A stretch of DNA of 64,000 nt from Candidatus Acidianus copahuensis (GTDB lineage: Archaea; Thermoproteota; Thermoprotei_A; Sulfolobales; Sulfolobaceae). Of this stretch, positions 9,112-16,717 are shown one piece after another; position 1 is the first letter of the stretch, and every line of letters starts with the position of its first letter. The stretch is taken from assembly GCF_000632495.1 (NCBI RefSeq), contig NZ_JFZT01000017.1:111790-175789 (forward strand), written 5' to 3'. A model generated the notes under the pieces. It was not told the origin of the DNA, made no database searches, and was given only the letters and a program-made list of their open reading frames with translations. The position numbers and the translations under genes were made by a program.

Positions 9112-11000
9112 TGAGAAAACTTGCGATTACTCTAATAGTAGTTTTGACTCTGGCTTTTTCACTGCCTGGATTAGCGGTATCTCCTAGCGTGTCAAATAGT
9201 TCATTCCATGCTCTTATAACTAACATGACAATATCGTCAAAGATTCCATTCTCTCAAGATCCTGCATTTTACTCTTTTCAAGCCTATCATGTTATTCCTT
9301 CTTATACAAACTACGTGACTAATGTAAGCCCAGTTGTAATTGACGTTGCAACAAATTTATTATTTAACGATACAGGTCTAAGGCCATATTACCTTAAGAC
9401 CTATATTCCTCCAGGCAACTACAGCCTTGAGGTAATGAATGTGAGTATAAAGGAGTTTAACGGTACGCAATATGATAGACAAGCCTATATATTTGCTAAC
9501 GGCGTACCAATATTCTGGGGTTCAACTCAAGAGATAAATAATTCAACGGCTCAAGTCGATGTTACAATGTTTGAGAACTTACTTCAAGGTAACGTAACAT
9601 TTGAGCCAGTTATTCAGAACTATTATGATGCCAAAGTCGGAATAACTGGACTTTATGAAATGAATATAACTCTTTACTTATATCCAGGACACAAGCCTGT
9701 TGGACTTCCCAATGAGTTTATTCCACTTTTCGTTAATTTTACTCCTGAAGGGATTGACTTTAACTACTCTTATACAATCTTGAATCCAAAAATACCATCC
9801 GTTACTCAGCAAATTTCTATCCCAAACGGAACGTACAGGATGATGTCATTAATATATGAGGAGGGCGGGGGTCTAGACGAATTTTGGTATACTAACGAGC
9901 CTGCAACAAGAAGCATTCAAATATATTATGATAATTACTTAGCTGGTATAGTTAATCCATATGAAACAATTTATACTGGGGGTATAGATTTATTCTACTG
10001 GAAACCGCTGACTTCCATAAATACTCTATCTTTCCACAGTCCAACAATTATAGACTTAACACCTATGTTAGCACTAGGGAGTAAAGCCAATGTGACAGTT
10101 GATGTAACTAATCTCTTACAAGCCTACCAATTAACTGGTTCTACCGCATACGACTGGGACATAGCTGGGGTAATTATGTTATGGGTAAATCAAAGTAATC
10201 CAATGATTTCAAGTAAAATTATTACAGCTAATAATCACTTCATGGATTCAGGTCCTATATTTGTTCCTAGCTTTTCTGGGGAGTACTATCTAGAGGATGG
10301 ACACTATTATATTAATTATGAATCTATTCTTTATTTCAAACATGGAACAGAAATATCTCACGTTATTCAGAGTGGAACGTTTTTAGCTAAACAGACGTTC
10401 AATCAAATATTTCAATATGGTTATATGGATGAGAGTTTTCTTGAAAATGCAATAGAATCAGGAATGTATAATGCTAGTCTAACAATTGAGGGAAACTATC
10501 CAATTACGTTCACTCTTGATGCAATAGCAGTTCCGATAACGAGCCCCTCTGTCATACCGTATAACCTGAGCTATGAACAGAACGGAACTATAAATCTTGG
10601 ATTAGACTACTCTATGAATTGGACATTCGGAAACTATAGTCATTATGAAAAAACTGTGGAATCCCTATATTCTATTGGAGGGTTCGGTGGTGTAATAGAG
10701 ATAATTAACTCGTATGGCGGAGCTGTTCTAGTTAAATTAACATCTAATAACGCATTAACGGAGAAGAACTTAACAGAGATTTGGTTAGTAAATAATAAAG
10801 GTTTCATGGAGAGATTTTTTGCCTCTGCAGGCCAAAATAGTACTGTAAATCTAAATGGATATTATATCAAGATATCTCAACAATTTACTATGGTTCCAGA
10901 TCCTATTCCTTCAGAACACGTTGCTAATATACCTCTGATCCCCAAAAGTATGGAAAATAAGACGTTATTACATAGCGCATATATATACATAGTCCCATAG
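9108..11000 (+). CDS. Secreted PNGase A-like peptide N-glycanase
   Basis: A 630-residue protein with a signal peptide (LAITLIVVLTLAFSLPGLAV). The region around residues 110-200 (YIPPGNYSLEVMNVSI, DRQAYIFANGVPIFWGST, then FEPVIQN) matches the pattern of the peptide-N4-(N-acetyl-beta-glucosaminyl)asparagine amidase A family, and the rest is beta-rich. No C-terminal membrane anchor is seen. The predicted activity is removal of N-linked glycans from secreted glycoproteins. Start: ATG at 9108 or 9111, behind a purine-rich GAGAGGAG; the ATGA overlap with the sedolisin stop shows translational coupling. It is itself rich in NxS/T sequons. Specificity towards Sulfolobales glycans is an inference. Confidence 0.75.
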   Translation: MMRKLAITLIVVLTLAFSLPGLAVSPSVSNSSFHALITNMTISSKIPFSQDPAFYSFQAYHVIPSYTNYVTNVSPVVIDVATNLLFNDTGLRPYYLKTYIPPGNYSLEVMNVSIKEFNGTQYDRQAYIFANGVPIFWGSTQEINNSTAQVDVTMFENLLQGNVTFEPVIQNYYDAKVGITGLYEMNITLYLYPGHKPVGLPNEFIPLFVNFTPEGIDFNYSYTILNPKIPSVTQQISIPNGTYRMMSLIYEEGGGLDEFWYTNEPATRSIQIYYDNYLAGIVNPYETIYTGGIDLFYWKPLTSINTLSFHSPTIIDLTPMLALGSKANVTVDVTNLLQAYQLTGSTAYDWDIAGVIMLWVNQSNPMISSKIITANNHFMDSGPIFVPSFSGEYYLEDGHYYINYESILYFKHGTEISHVIQSGTFLAKQTFNQIFQYGYMDESFLENAIESGMYNASLTIEGNYPITFTLDAIAVPITSPSVIPYNLSYEQNGTINLGLDYSMNWTFGNYSHYEKTVESLYSIGGFGGVIEIINSYGGAVLVKLTSNNALTEKNLTEIWLVNNKGFMERFFASAGQNSTVNLNGYYIKISQQFTMVPDPIPSEHVANIPLIPKSMENKTLLHSAYIYIVP

Positions 11001-11008
11001 AATGGCTT

Positions 11009-11356
11009 TTACTCTTCATCCGAATCTAGCCTCTCTAACTCTTCATCAAGTGAATCTTTTTCTTGTATTCCTTTTCTTGAAGACTTCTTTTCATAATTTT
11101 TTCTGTTTTTCTCTTCAATATCAATATACTCTTTAGAGGCTTGATCTAGAGCGTACTTTAACCTTGTATAAAGTAATGATGCCTCTGCTTGAGAGAGTTG
11201 AAAAGCTGTTCTGTTATTTCCATCATCTATTACCAATAAGAATCTTGCCTCTTGTGGAAAACCTTTATCATTTACGTTTGCATTATCTATGAAAAGCTCA
11301 AGCGTTTTATTTTTACCATCCTTCATAAATCTAGGTATTCTTAAAATTCTATTCAT
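11009..11356 (-). CDS. Conserved-looking small protein of unknown function
   Basis: About 115 residues starting MNRILRIPRFMKDGKNK. The first two thirds look like a small beta-rich domain followed by a helix (LLVIDDGNNRTAFQLSQAEASLLYTRL), and the last third is a highly charged, probably disordered tail (IEEKNRKNYEKKSSRK ... ELERLDSDEE). I do not recognise the family; the fold pattern and acidic tail recall small nucleic-acid-binding proteins, which is only an impression. The longer frame begins at 11389, but a TATA-like run (minus-strand GTTTTTATTTTT, plus 11376-11387) lies about 26 nt before the ATG at 11356, so the shorter leaderless form is preferred. It converges with the PNGase gene with only 8 bp between them. 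Confidence 0.65.
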   Translation of the reverse strand: MNRILRIPRFMKDGKNKTLELFIDNANVNDKGFPQEARFLLVIDDGNNRTAFQLSQAEASLLYTRLKYALDQASKEYIDIEEKNRKNYEKKSSRKGIQEKDSLDEELERLDSDEE

Positions 11357-11435
11357 TATTGGTATGAGGGAAACGAAAAATAAAAACATGATCTGCTTTC
11401 ATTGCGTTTTTAACATATATACATCATGAGTAGAT

Positions 11436-11816
11436 ATGATTAGGAAAGGTTATATAGTTTTTTTCAATTGTAAAGAAGGATTTATTCAATTAAAGAAAAG
11501 ATCTTTCTATTTAAAACATGGCATATACGCATACGTCGGTTCATGTGGTTTAAATTGTGCAAAGAGAATATCTAGACATTTAAGTAAAGAAAAGGGAAAA
11601 AAGCATTGGCATGTTGACTTTCTGGCTAACCTTTGTGAACCAACTACTGCTTTAATTTTGAATTTTGAAGAAAAGAAGATAGCAAGGATAATGGCTGCCA
11701 TGTTTTATAGCATAGAGGGGTTTGGGAATACTGACGACCTTGAAGTTCCTAGTCATCTGTTTTCAGCCTCTGCATCTGATGTGATATCTCTTCTAAGGGA
11801 AAAGCAATTATTATAG
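11436..11816 (+). CDS. DUF123 / GIY-YIG-like protein
   Basis: A 126-residue protein. The segment GIYAYVGSCGLNCAKRISRHL followed by KKHWHVDFL is the signature of the DUF123 family, which is distantly related to GIY-YIG nucleases (the Y-A-Y-V-G stretch being the GIY-YIG core). Family members occur widely in archaea and sometimes fused to endonuclease III. Nuclease activity is unproven, and the domain usually lacks the catalytic Glu arrangement of true GIY-YIG enzymes. The gene lies 19 bp upstream of the AIRS-like gene, so the two may be cotranscribed. Confidence 0.78.
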   Translation: MIRKGYIVFFNCKEGFIQLKKRSFYLKHGIYAYVGSCGLNCAKRISRHLSKEKGKKHWHVDFLANLCEPTTALILNFEEKKIARIMAAMFYSIEGFGNTDDLEVPSHLFSASASDVISLLREKQLL

Positions 11817-11835
11817 TGTTAATAGAAATATACTT

Positions 11836-12843
11836 ATGCTTGGTAAAATAGGTAAGACAATCTTTGACCAAGTCATTTATCCTAATCTTGGAGAAAGATA
11901 TAATGAGGTAATAGTTCCACCGATGAACGGTGTAGATACCGGTGCAATAGACTTAGGTGATAAAGTCATGGTCGTAAAGACGGACCCAGTGTTTATTGTT
12001 CCTCAATTTGGGTTCAAAAAGGCAGCATGGTTTGCAGTTCATATTTTAGCGAGCGATGTCATGACTTCTGGAATATCTCCTAGATATGCCTTAATAGATC
12101 TTAATCTACCTCCAGAAATGACCGACGAACAATTTAAGGAAATGTGGTTTGGAATTCACGAAAGTTTAAAGGAAATTGGAGTAATGGTCGTAGGTGGTCA
12201 TACTGGTAGGTACGAAGGTGTTTCCTATCCTATGGTAGGAGGATTTTCGATGATTGGTATAGGTTCAAAGGACTCTTTAGGCATGCCTTCAAAAGTAAAA
12301 CCTGGAGATTATGTTATAGTTACTAAAGGTCCAGCAATAGAGGCAACTGGAATACTAGTAAATCTGTATCCTGATTATTTTAAGGAAAGACTATCGCCAG
12401 AACTCTTTACAGAAGCTTATAACATGTATTGGCAAATGTCATGTTGGAAAGATGGATTAGTTGCTAGTAAAATAGGAATTCATTTGATGCATGATGCTAC
12501 GGAAGGTGGTCTTTATAATGCCTTAGTAGAAGTATCAGAAGTAACAGGTAAGAAAATAAGCCTAGTAAAGGATTTGGGTAACTCGCTCATTAATAGGGCA
12601 GTTAGAGCAGTAACATCTATAGTAAATATCGATCCTTTTACTTCCATAAGCGAAGGCACAATGGTAATAATCACTGATAAACTCCAAGTGATAGACGAGC
12701 TAAAGAAAGAAGGAATAGAGGCATATGTAGTCGGCAGAGTAGAAGTGGGTGAGGGAGTTTACCTTGGCGAAAAACGCATTGAAAAACCTGTGGAAGACCC
12801 CTTTTGGAGGGCATTTTTTGATCTAGCTGAAAAAACAAAGTAA
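11836..12843 (+). CDS. HypE / AIR synthase-related protein
   Basis: A 335-residue protein of the PurM/HypE/SelD/ThiL superfamily. ATP-binding features: GVDTGAIDLGDKVMVVKTDPV (acidic residues near 34-52), FAVHILASDVMTSGISPRYALIDLNLP, a glycine-rich GGHTGRYEG and later MHDATEGGLYNAL. HypE proper ends in a Cys that receives the carbamoyl group, but this protein ends in FDLAEKTK with no terminal Cys. Together with the absence of hydrogenase genes nearby, this argues against hydrogenase maturation. It is one of the archaeal HypE-like orphans and probably phosphorylates or dehydrates an unknown amide or acyl substrate. Confidence 0.8.
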   Translation: MLGKIGKTIFDQVIYPNLGERYNEVIVPPMNGVDTGAIDLGDKVMVVKTDPVFIVPQFGFKKAAWFAVHILASDVMTSGISPRYALIDLNLPPEMTDEQFKEMWFGIHESLKEIGVMVVGGHTGRYEGVSYPMVGGFSMIGIGSKDSLGMPSKVKPGDYVIVTKGPAIEATGILVNLYPDYFKERLSPELFTEAYNMYWQMSCWKDGLVASKIGIHLMHDATEGGLYNALVEVSEVTGKKISLVKDLGNSLINRAVRAVTSIVNIDPFTSISEGTMVIITDKLQVIDELKKEGIEAYVVGRVEVGEGVYLGEKRIEKPVEDPFWRAFFDLAEKTK

Positions 12844-13530
12844 AGGTTGGGTTAAATACTCCGACCTTCTCATAGTATCGTTGAACGATGATAAAATCCT
12901 AATAATCACGTTAATTACTACCTAACTGAATGATTTATCATAATTTTGCGACACTATAGACCTTCAGGTCAATTTAATGCTACGTAGTCTATTTCCGTTA
13001 AAAAGCATGAGTCAACTCCACAGGAACCAAGGATCGTTACAACTCCTCATGAGATTTTAAGAGAACCAACATGATCACGGTTAGTAATGTAACCACATTT
13101 TTTACATACAAAAGTCCTCTACGAAAATGAGAGTTGCTCTTTTACGTTAACTCAACGTAAACAACTTTTTGAAAGAGTTATTAATCTGACTCCTTGTCTG
13201 GAATATCTATGTGTTTTCCCTCACGTTGATTACTCATGTGGGCGTGAAGGATCTTTTTTAGGTATTTTACCTTTTTTCCAACCACTCCCTAGTTTTGTGG
13301 AATATCTTTTCTCTCTTTTCCGTTTGGAACTACCTTGAAAATCATATTCAGAAGTTTTTTTTTGAATACCTGAGAACGTAGTTGCTGGTAGCCTTTACCT
13401 TTTTATGGATTTAATTATTGCGTTGTTTAACCTTTCCATTCCTTTAATGGATTAACTCACAAGTTAGCAGGATATAGATCGCTTAACTAACTTTTAGCAT
13501 TTAGCGTTTTGATCGTTAAGATAAAAAACT
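12844..13530 (-). pseudogene. Decayed IS200/IS605-type tnpB remnant
   Basis: This 0.8 kb stretch has no open gene, but the minus strand from about 13120 to 13066 still encodes FVCKKCGYITNRDHVGS. That is the C-terminal zinc-ribbon plus NRD motif of TnpB (OrfB), the IS605-family RNA-guided nuclease. Upstream on the same strand are short TnpB-like pieces (MERLNNAIIKSIKR near 13438; FHKTREWLEKR near 13300) in different frames, separated by stops and frameshifts. The ribbon's second cysteine pair is already lost. Boundaries are approximate. Confidence 0.6.
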
Positions 13531-13548
13531 AGAGTAAAACCTCTCTAT

Positions 13549-13566
13549 TTTTCATATGAAAAATAA
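13549..13566. repeat. Perfect 18-bp palindrome
   Basis: ATTTTTCATATGAAAAAT reads identically on both strands. It lies between the tnpB remnant and the helicase promoter, about 100 bp upstream of the helicase TATA box. It could be an IS-end relic or a regulator site. Confidence 0.5.
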
Positions 13567-13649
13567 CTTATATATTTCCAGAAGGGGTTATACACTCTCG
13601 ATCTTACGCTCTTCTGTCCCCTAATCCCTAGGAAGATAAAGCTAAAGCT

Positions 13650-13658
13650 CTTAAATTT
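13650..13658 (+). promoter_or_regulatory. TATA box of the Ski2-like helicase gene
   Basis: CTTAAATTT is centred 26 nt upstream of the GTG at 13680, so a leaderless mRNA starting with GTG is expected. This supports the short N-terminus of the helicase. Confidence 0.55.
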
Positions 13659-13679
13659 CTTTTCCTTTCTAAATAAGAA

Positions 13680-15638
13680 GTGTCTGAGCTATTCAGTGTC
13701 TTTATGGAGAGGTATAGTACGGATAAAAATTTCCTAATTTCCGCTCCAACTGGTTCGGGAAAGACGTACTTAGCAAAATATCTTTTAGCTAACTCTCCTG
13801 GATTAGCGGTCTATGTCTCACCTCTAAAAGCTCTTTCAAGGGAAGTTTACGAAGATCTTAAGGATAAGATAAGAGTTAAGTATTCAGATTCAGATGTTTA
13901 CGAGGACGATCTAAGATCCTTAAATTCAGACGTTTTATTAGCAACTTATGAAAAATTTGATAGCGCGATAAGGCATAATTATCGTTGGCTTACGAAGGTT
14001 AAGATGATTATAATCGATGAAATACATAGTGTCGAGGAAGATAGAGGGTTAGCCATTGAAAACATAGTCCTTTGGGCTAAGAATAACTCTTCTCAGATTG
14101 TAGCCCTAAGTGGAACTTTACCTAATATAGACGAATATTCTAGGTGGTTAAACGCTCAAATTATAGACTATAAAAAGAGAAAAGTCCCTCTTCATTTATG
14201 TATAGCCTATCCATATGTTATAAAATGTTATGATAATTCAAATAAGATTCCTCTTAATCCAATAAATGGAATTAGAAGTGATAAACTTCAAATATTAACA
14301 GCAACTTTAAATTATGTTACAGCTCTAGGTAAGAACGCCATAGTATTTGTTAAAAGTAGGAAATCGACTGAGTGGCTAGCTGATACATTAAAGAAGTTTG
14401 GTTATAAAGCCTCTCACTACCACAGTGGAATACCTTTAGAGGAGAGGAAGAAAATTGTTGAGTTACTTAAATCTGGTAACCTGAACGTCATAGTTTCAAC
14501 TACGGCCTTAGGACAAGGGGTAAACCTACCTGTTTTCGCGTCAATTTTTTACGATTTAAGCTTGCCAGAGTCTGATGAAAATGGAAATTTTAAGGGTTGG
14601 AAGGACATAACTCCAATAGAATTCCTTCAAATGGCTGGAAGAGCCGGAAGACCAGGTTATGACAGTGAAGGTATGGCGATAATTATTTCAACGTCTATGA
14701 GGCAGGCAGAAGAATTTAGTCAGAGATATTTTACTCAAGAATTGAAGGGTTCGGAAAAGAAATATACATTAGATGAACTAATTTTAGGAATTATTTCATG
14801 GAATGAAAATAAGAGATCAAAGGAAATATATAGTATAGTTAAAGGAAGTTTAAAGTTTTCAGCAGTAAAAGAAGAAGATGTAGATTCATCGATCACTAGC
14901 CTTTATTCTGTGAGCCTTGTAGAAAAGGAAAATGAAAAAGTTAGATTAACTAAACTAGGAAGAGCTGTCTCAATGAGTTATATAGGTATAGATGTAATGA
15001 AGGGCTTTCAATCTGGTTTAGTTAATGATCCACTGTCAGTAGTTTCCTCTTCTAACATAGTTCTACAGTCACTTAGAGGTTGTAAATCTGGAAAGGAACT
15101 AATAAGGAAATGGTCTGAGGGCGAAAATATTTCAGGTCTATGCGAAAATCTTTCAGATAAGGACATAAACGAGGTCTTATCTAATGCCAAGTGGATCTCG
15201 TTTGCACTGTACAGAGTTCTAAGAGCCTTAGGAAAAGATGAAAGTAAAGATGCGTTAAAGTTACACTATCAAATTGAGTTTGGAGTACCATTTGATGGAA
15301 TTAAACTAGCCAAACTAGGATTAGATAGAAATCTAGTCATGAAATTTTTGCAAAGAGGGATAAATAGCGATATTCAGTTATGCATATTAGCAGGATCTCC
15401 ACCTATTAAGTCTTTACTTATAAATCTAGGTTACTCTCCTGACGGTGTTTGTAAGGAGATCTACTCAAACGACCTCACAGTTTATGAGATGAAAAGAGTC
15501 GTTGAAAAGTTCTATAATAAACGATTTAAATTGTCAGAAGTTAAACACTTTGGAATAGATGCGATAAGAAGGCTTTACAGGATGGGATATATTGTAAAGG
15601 ATGGGGATGAACTATTTATTCCTCCTTTTTCATCATGA
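13680..15638 (+). CDS. Ski2-like superfamily 2 helicase
   Basis: A 652-residue helicase starting at a GTG. Motif I is SAPTGSGKT (near residue 20), Ia SPLKALSREVY, motif II DEIH (near 118), motif III SGTLPN, motif IV/V region STTALGQGVNLP, and motif VI QMAGRAGRPG. After the two RecA domains there is a winged-helix and helical C-terminal part, as in Hel308/Ski2 proteins, but the tail ends earlier (RMGYIVKDGDELFIPPFSS) with no obvious helix-hairpin-helix. The protein begins only about 20 residues before motif I, so there is no Q-motif region. It is distinct from the Hel308 at 22.9-25.0 kb. RNA or DNA specificity is not readable. Confidence 0.85.
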   Translation: MSELFSVFMERYSTDKNFLISAPTGSGKTYLAKYLLANSPGLAVYVSPLKALSREVYEDLKDKIRVKYSDSDVYEDDLRSLNSDVLLATYEKFDSAIRHNYRWLTKVKMIIIDEIHSVEEDRGLAIENIVLWAKNNSSQIVALSGTLPNIDEYSRWLNAQIIDYKKRKVPLHLCIAYPYVIKCYDNSNKIPLNPINGIRSDKLQILTATLNYVTALGKNAIVFVKSRKSTEWLADTLKKFGYKASHYHSGIPLEERKKIVELLKSGNLNVIVSTTALGQGVNLPVFASIFYDLSLPESDENGNFKGWKDITPIEFLQMAGRAGRPGYDSEGMAIIISTSMRQAEEFSQRYFTQELKGSEKKYTLDELILGIISWNENKRSKEIYSIVKGSLKFSAVKEEDVDSSITSLYSVSLVEKENEKVRLTKLGRAVSMSYIGIDVMKGFQSGLVNDPLSVVSSSNIVLQSLRGCKSGKELIRKWSEGENISGLCENLSDKDINEVLSNAKWISFALYRVLRALGKDESKDALKLHYQIEFGVPFDGIKLAKLGLDRNLVMKFLQRGINSDIQLCILAGSPPIKSLLINLGYSPDGVCKEIYSNDLTVYEMKRVVEKFYNKRFKLSEVKHFGIDAIRRLYRMGYIVKDGDELFIPPFSS

Positions 15639-15831
15639 AAACTTTACTGATGACTTTACGTGAGCGTAGATTTTTCACACAAGAAATAGCATATAAAATT
15701 TTTATATTTAAAATTTTAATAATTTCTAGTTCACTAAAGTATAGTGATTTACCATTTTAATAAATGAACAAATAGAAGTGGATATGAAATAATTGTTTTC
15801 AATATTTTTATGAAATTTTATTCTTATCTAC

Positions 15832-15841
15832 TATAAAATTT
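15832..15841 (+). promoter_or_regulatory. TATA box of the ABC operon
   Basis: TATAAAATTT lies about 24 nt upstream of the ATG at 15860, predicting a leaderless transcript. The 220 bp between the helicase stop and this gene is otherwise very AT-rich, with no gene visible. Confidence 0.6.
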
Positions 15842-15859
15842 AACTAAGAACTTTCGCAA

Positions 15860-16717
15860 ATGACTAATATTCTGAATTGTGTACTTCATTATAGAAAGCT
15901 TTTTAAGAAATTAAATCGAGGTTTGCAAGGGAATACAGATGGAAGAATCTTAGAGGCAATTGATGTTGGCTTTAAGTATTCTAATGGTGTTATTGTATTT
16001 GACGATATAAATTTATTTGCTAGTGATGGTGAATTAGTCGCTATTGCTGGTCCTTCTGGGGTAGGAAAGTCAACGCTTCTTAGGGTTCTAGGCGGATTTA
16101 TTAAGCCATATAAAGGTGAAGTAAGATTATTAGGAAAAAAGATAGTCGAGCCAACACCAAAGATCTCGCTGATTCATCAGTCAATAGCAACATTTCCTTG
16201 GTATACTGCTTTAGATAATGTTAAACTAGGAATAAAGTACAAAAAACTCCCTAAGGATGAGGAGGATAAGATAGCAAGGAAAATGCTCGAGATTGTAGGC
16301 TTACAAGGCTTTGAAAACTTTTATCCAAAACAATTGAGCGGAGGAATGAGACAGAGAGTAACTATTGCTAGAGCTTTAGCAGCGGATCCAGTGGTCCTTT
16401 TGATGGATGAACCGTTTGCTCACCTTGATGAGCTGACGGCTGAGGGCCTAAGACATGAAATATATTCTATCTTGTTTAATGAAGAGACACCTTTAAAATC
16501 AGTTGTCCTTGTGTCACATAACCTGAGCGAGATTGTTGAACTCTCTGATAGAGTGTATGTGCTTAACGGTAGTCCAGCATCTGTGATAGGGGAAGTTAAA
16601 ATAGATTTAGATAGGCCTAGAAATCCTAGGGATTCGCGTTTTCAAGAATACTTAGATGAACTATACGCTCTGTTAACCCCTATTAGCAAAACTGTAAAGG
16701 ATGGTAAAAATGCTTGA
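15860..16717 (+). CDS. ABC transporter ATPase, NitT/TauT-like
   Basis: A 285-residue nucleotide-binding subunit with all motifs intact: Walker A GPSGVGKST (near residue 70), Q-loop LIHQSIATFPWYT, signature LSGGMRQR (near 161), Walker B VLLMDEPFAHLD (near 182) and switch His in VLVSHNLSE. The Q-loop FPWYT and overall pattern are closest to the nitrate/sulfonate/taurine and Fe/thiamine-precursor importer class. The first 30 residues (MTNILNCVLHYRKLFKK) extend beyond the usual domain start; the leaderless promoter geometry supports the upstream ATG. It overlaps the permease gene by 8 bp. Confidence 0.9.
   Translation: MTNILNCVLHYRKLFKKLNRGLQGNTDGRILEAIDVGFKYSNGVIVFDDINLFASDGELVAIAGPSGVGKSTLLRVLGGFIKPYKGEVRLLGKKIVEPTPKISLIHQSIATFPWYTALDNVKLGIKYKKLPKDEEDKIARKMLEIVGLQGFENFYPKQLSGGMRQRVTIARALAADPVVLLMDEPFAHLDELTAEGLRHEIYSILFNEETPLKSVVLVSHNLSEIVELSDRVYVLNGSPASVIGEVKIDLDRPRNPRDSRFQEYLDELYALLTPISKTVKDGKNA

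Noticed and set aside
11836..12843. True HypE of hydrogenase maturation
   Set aside because: There is no C-terminal Cys and no hydrogenase or hyp genes nearby.
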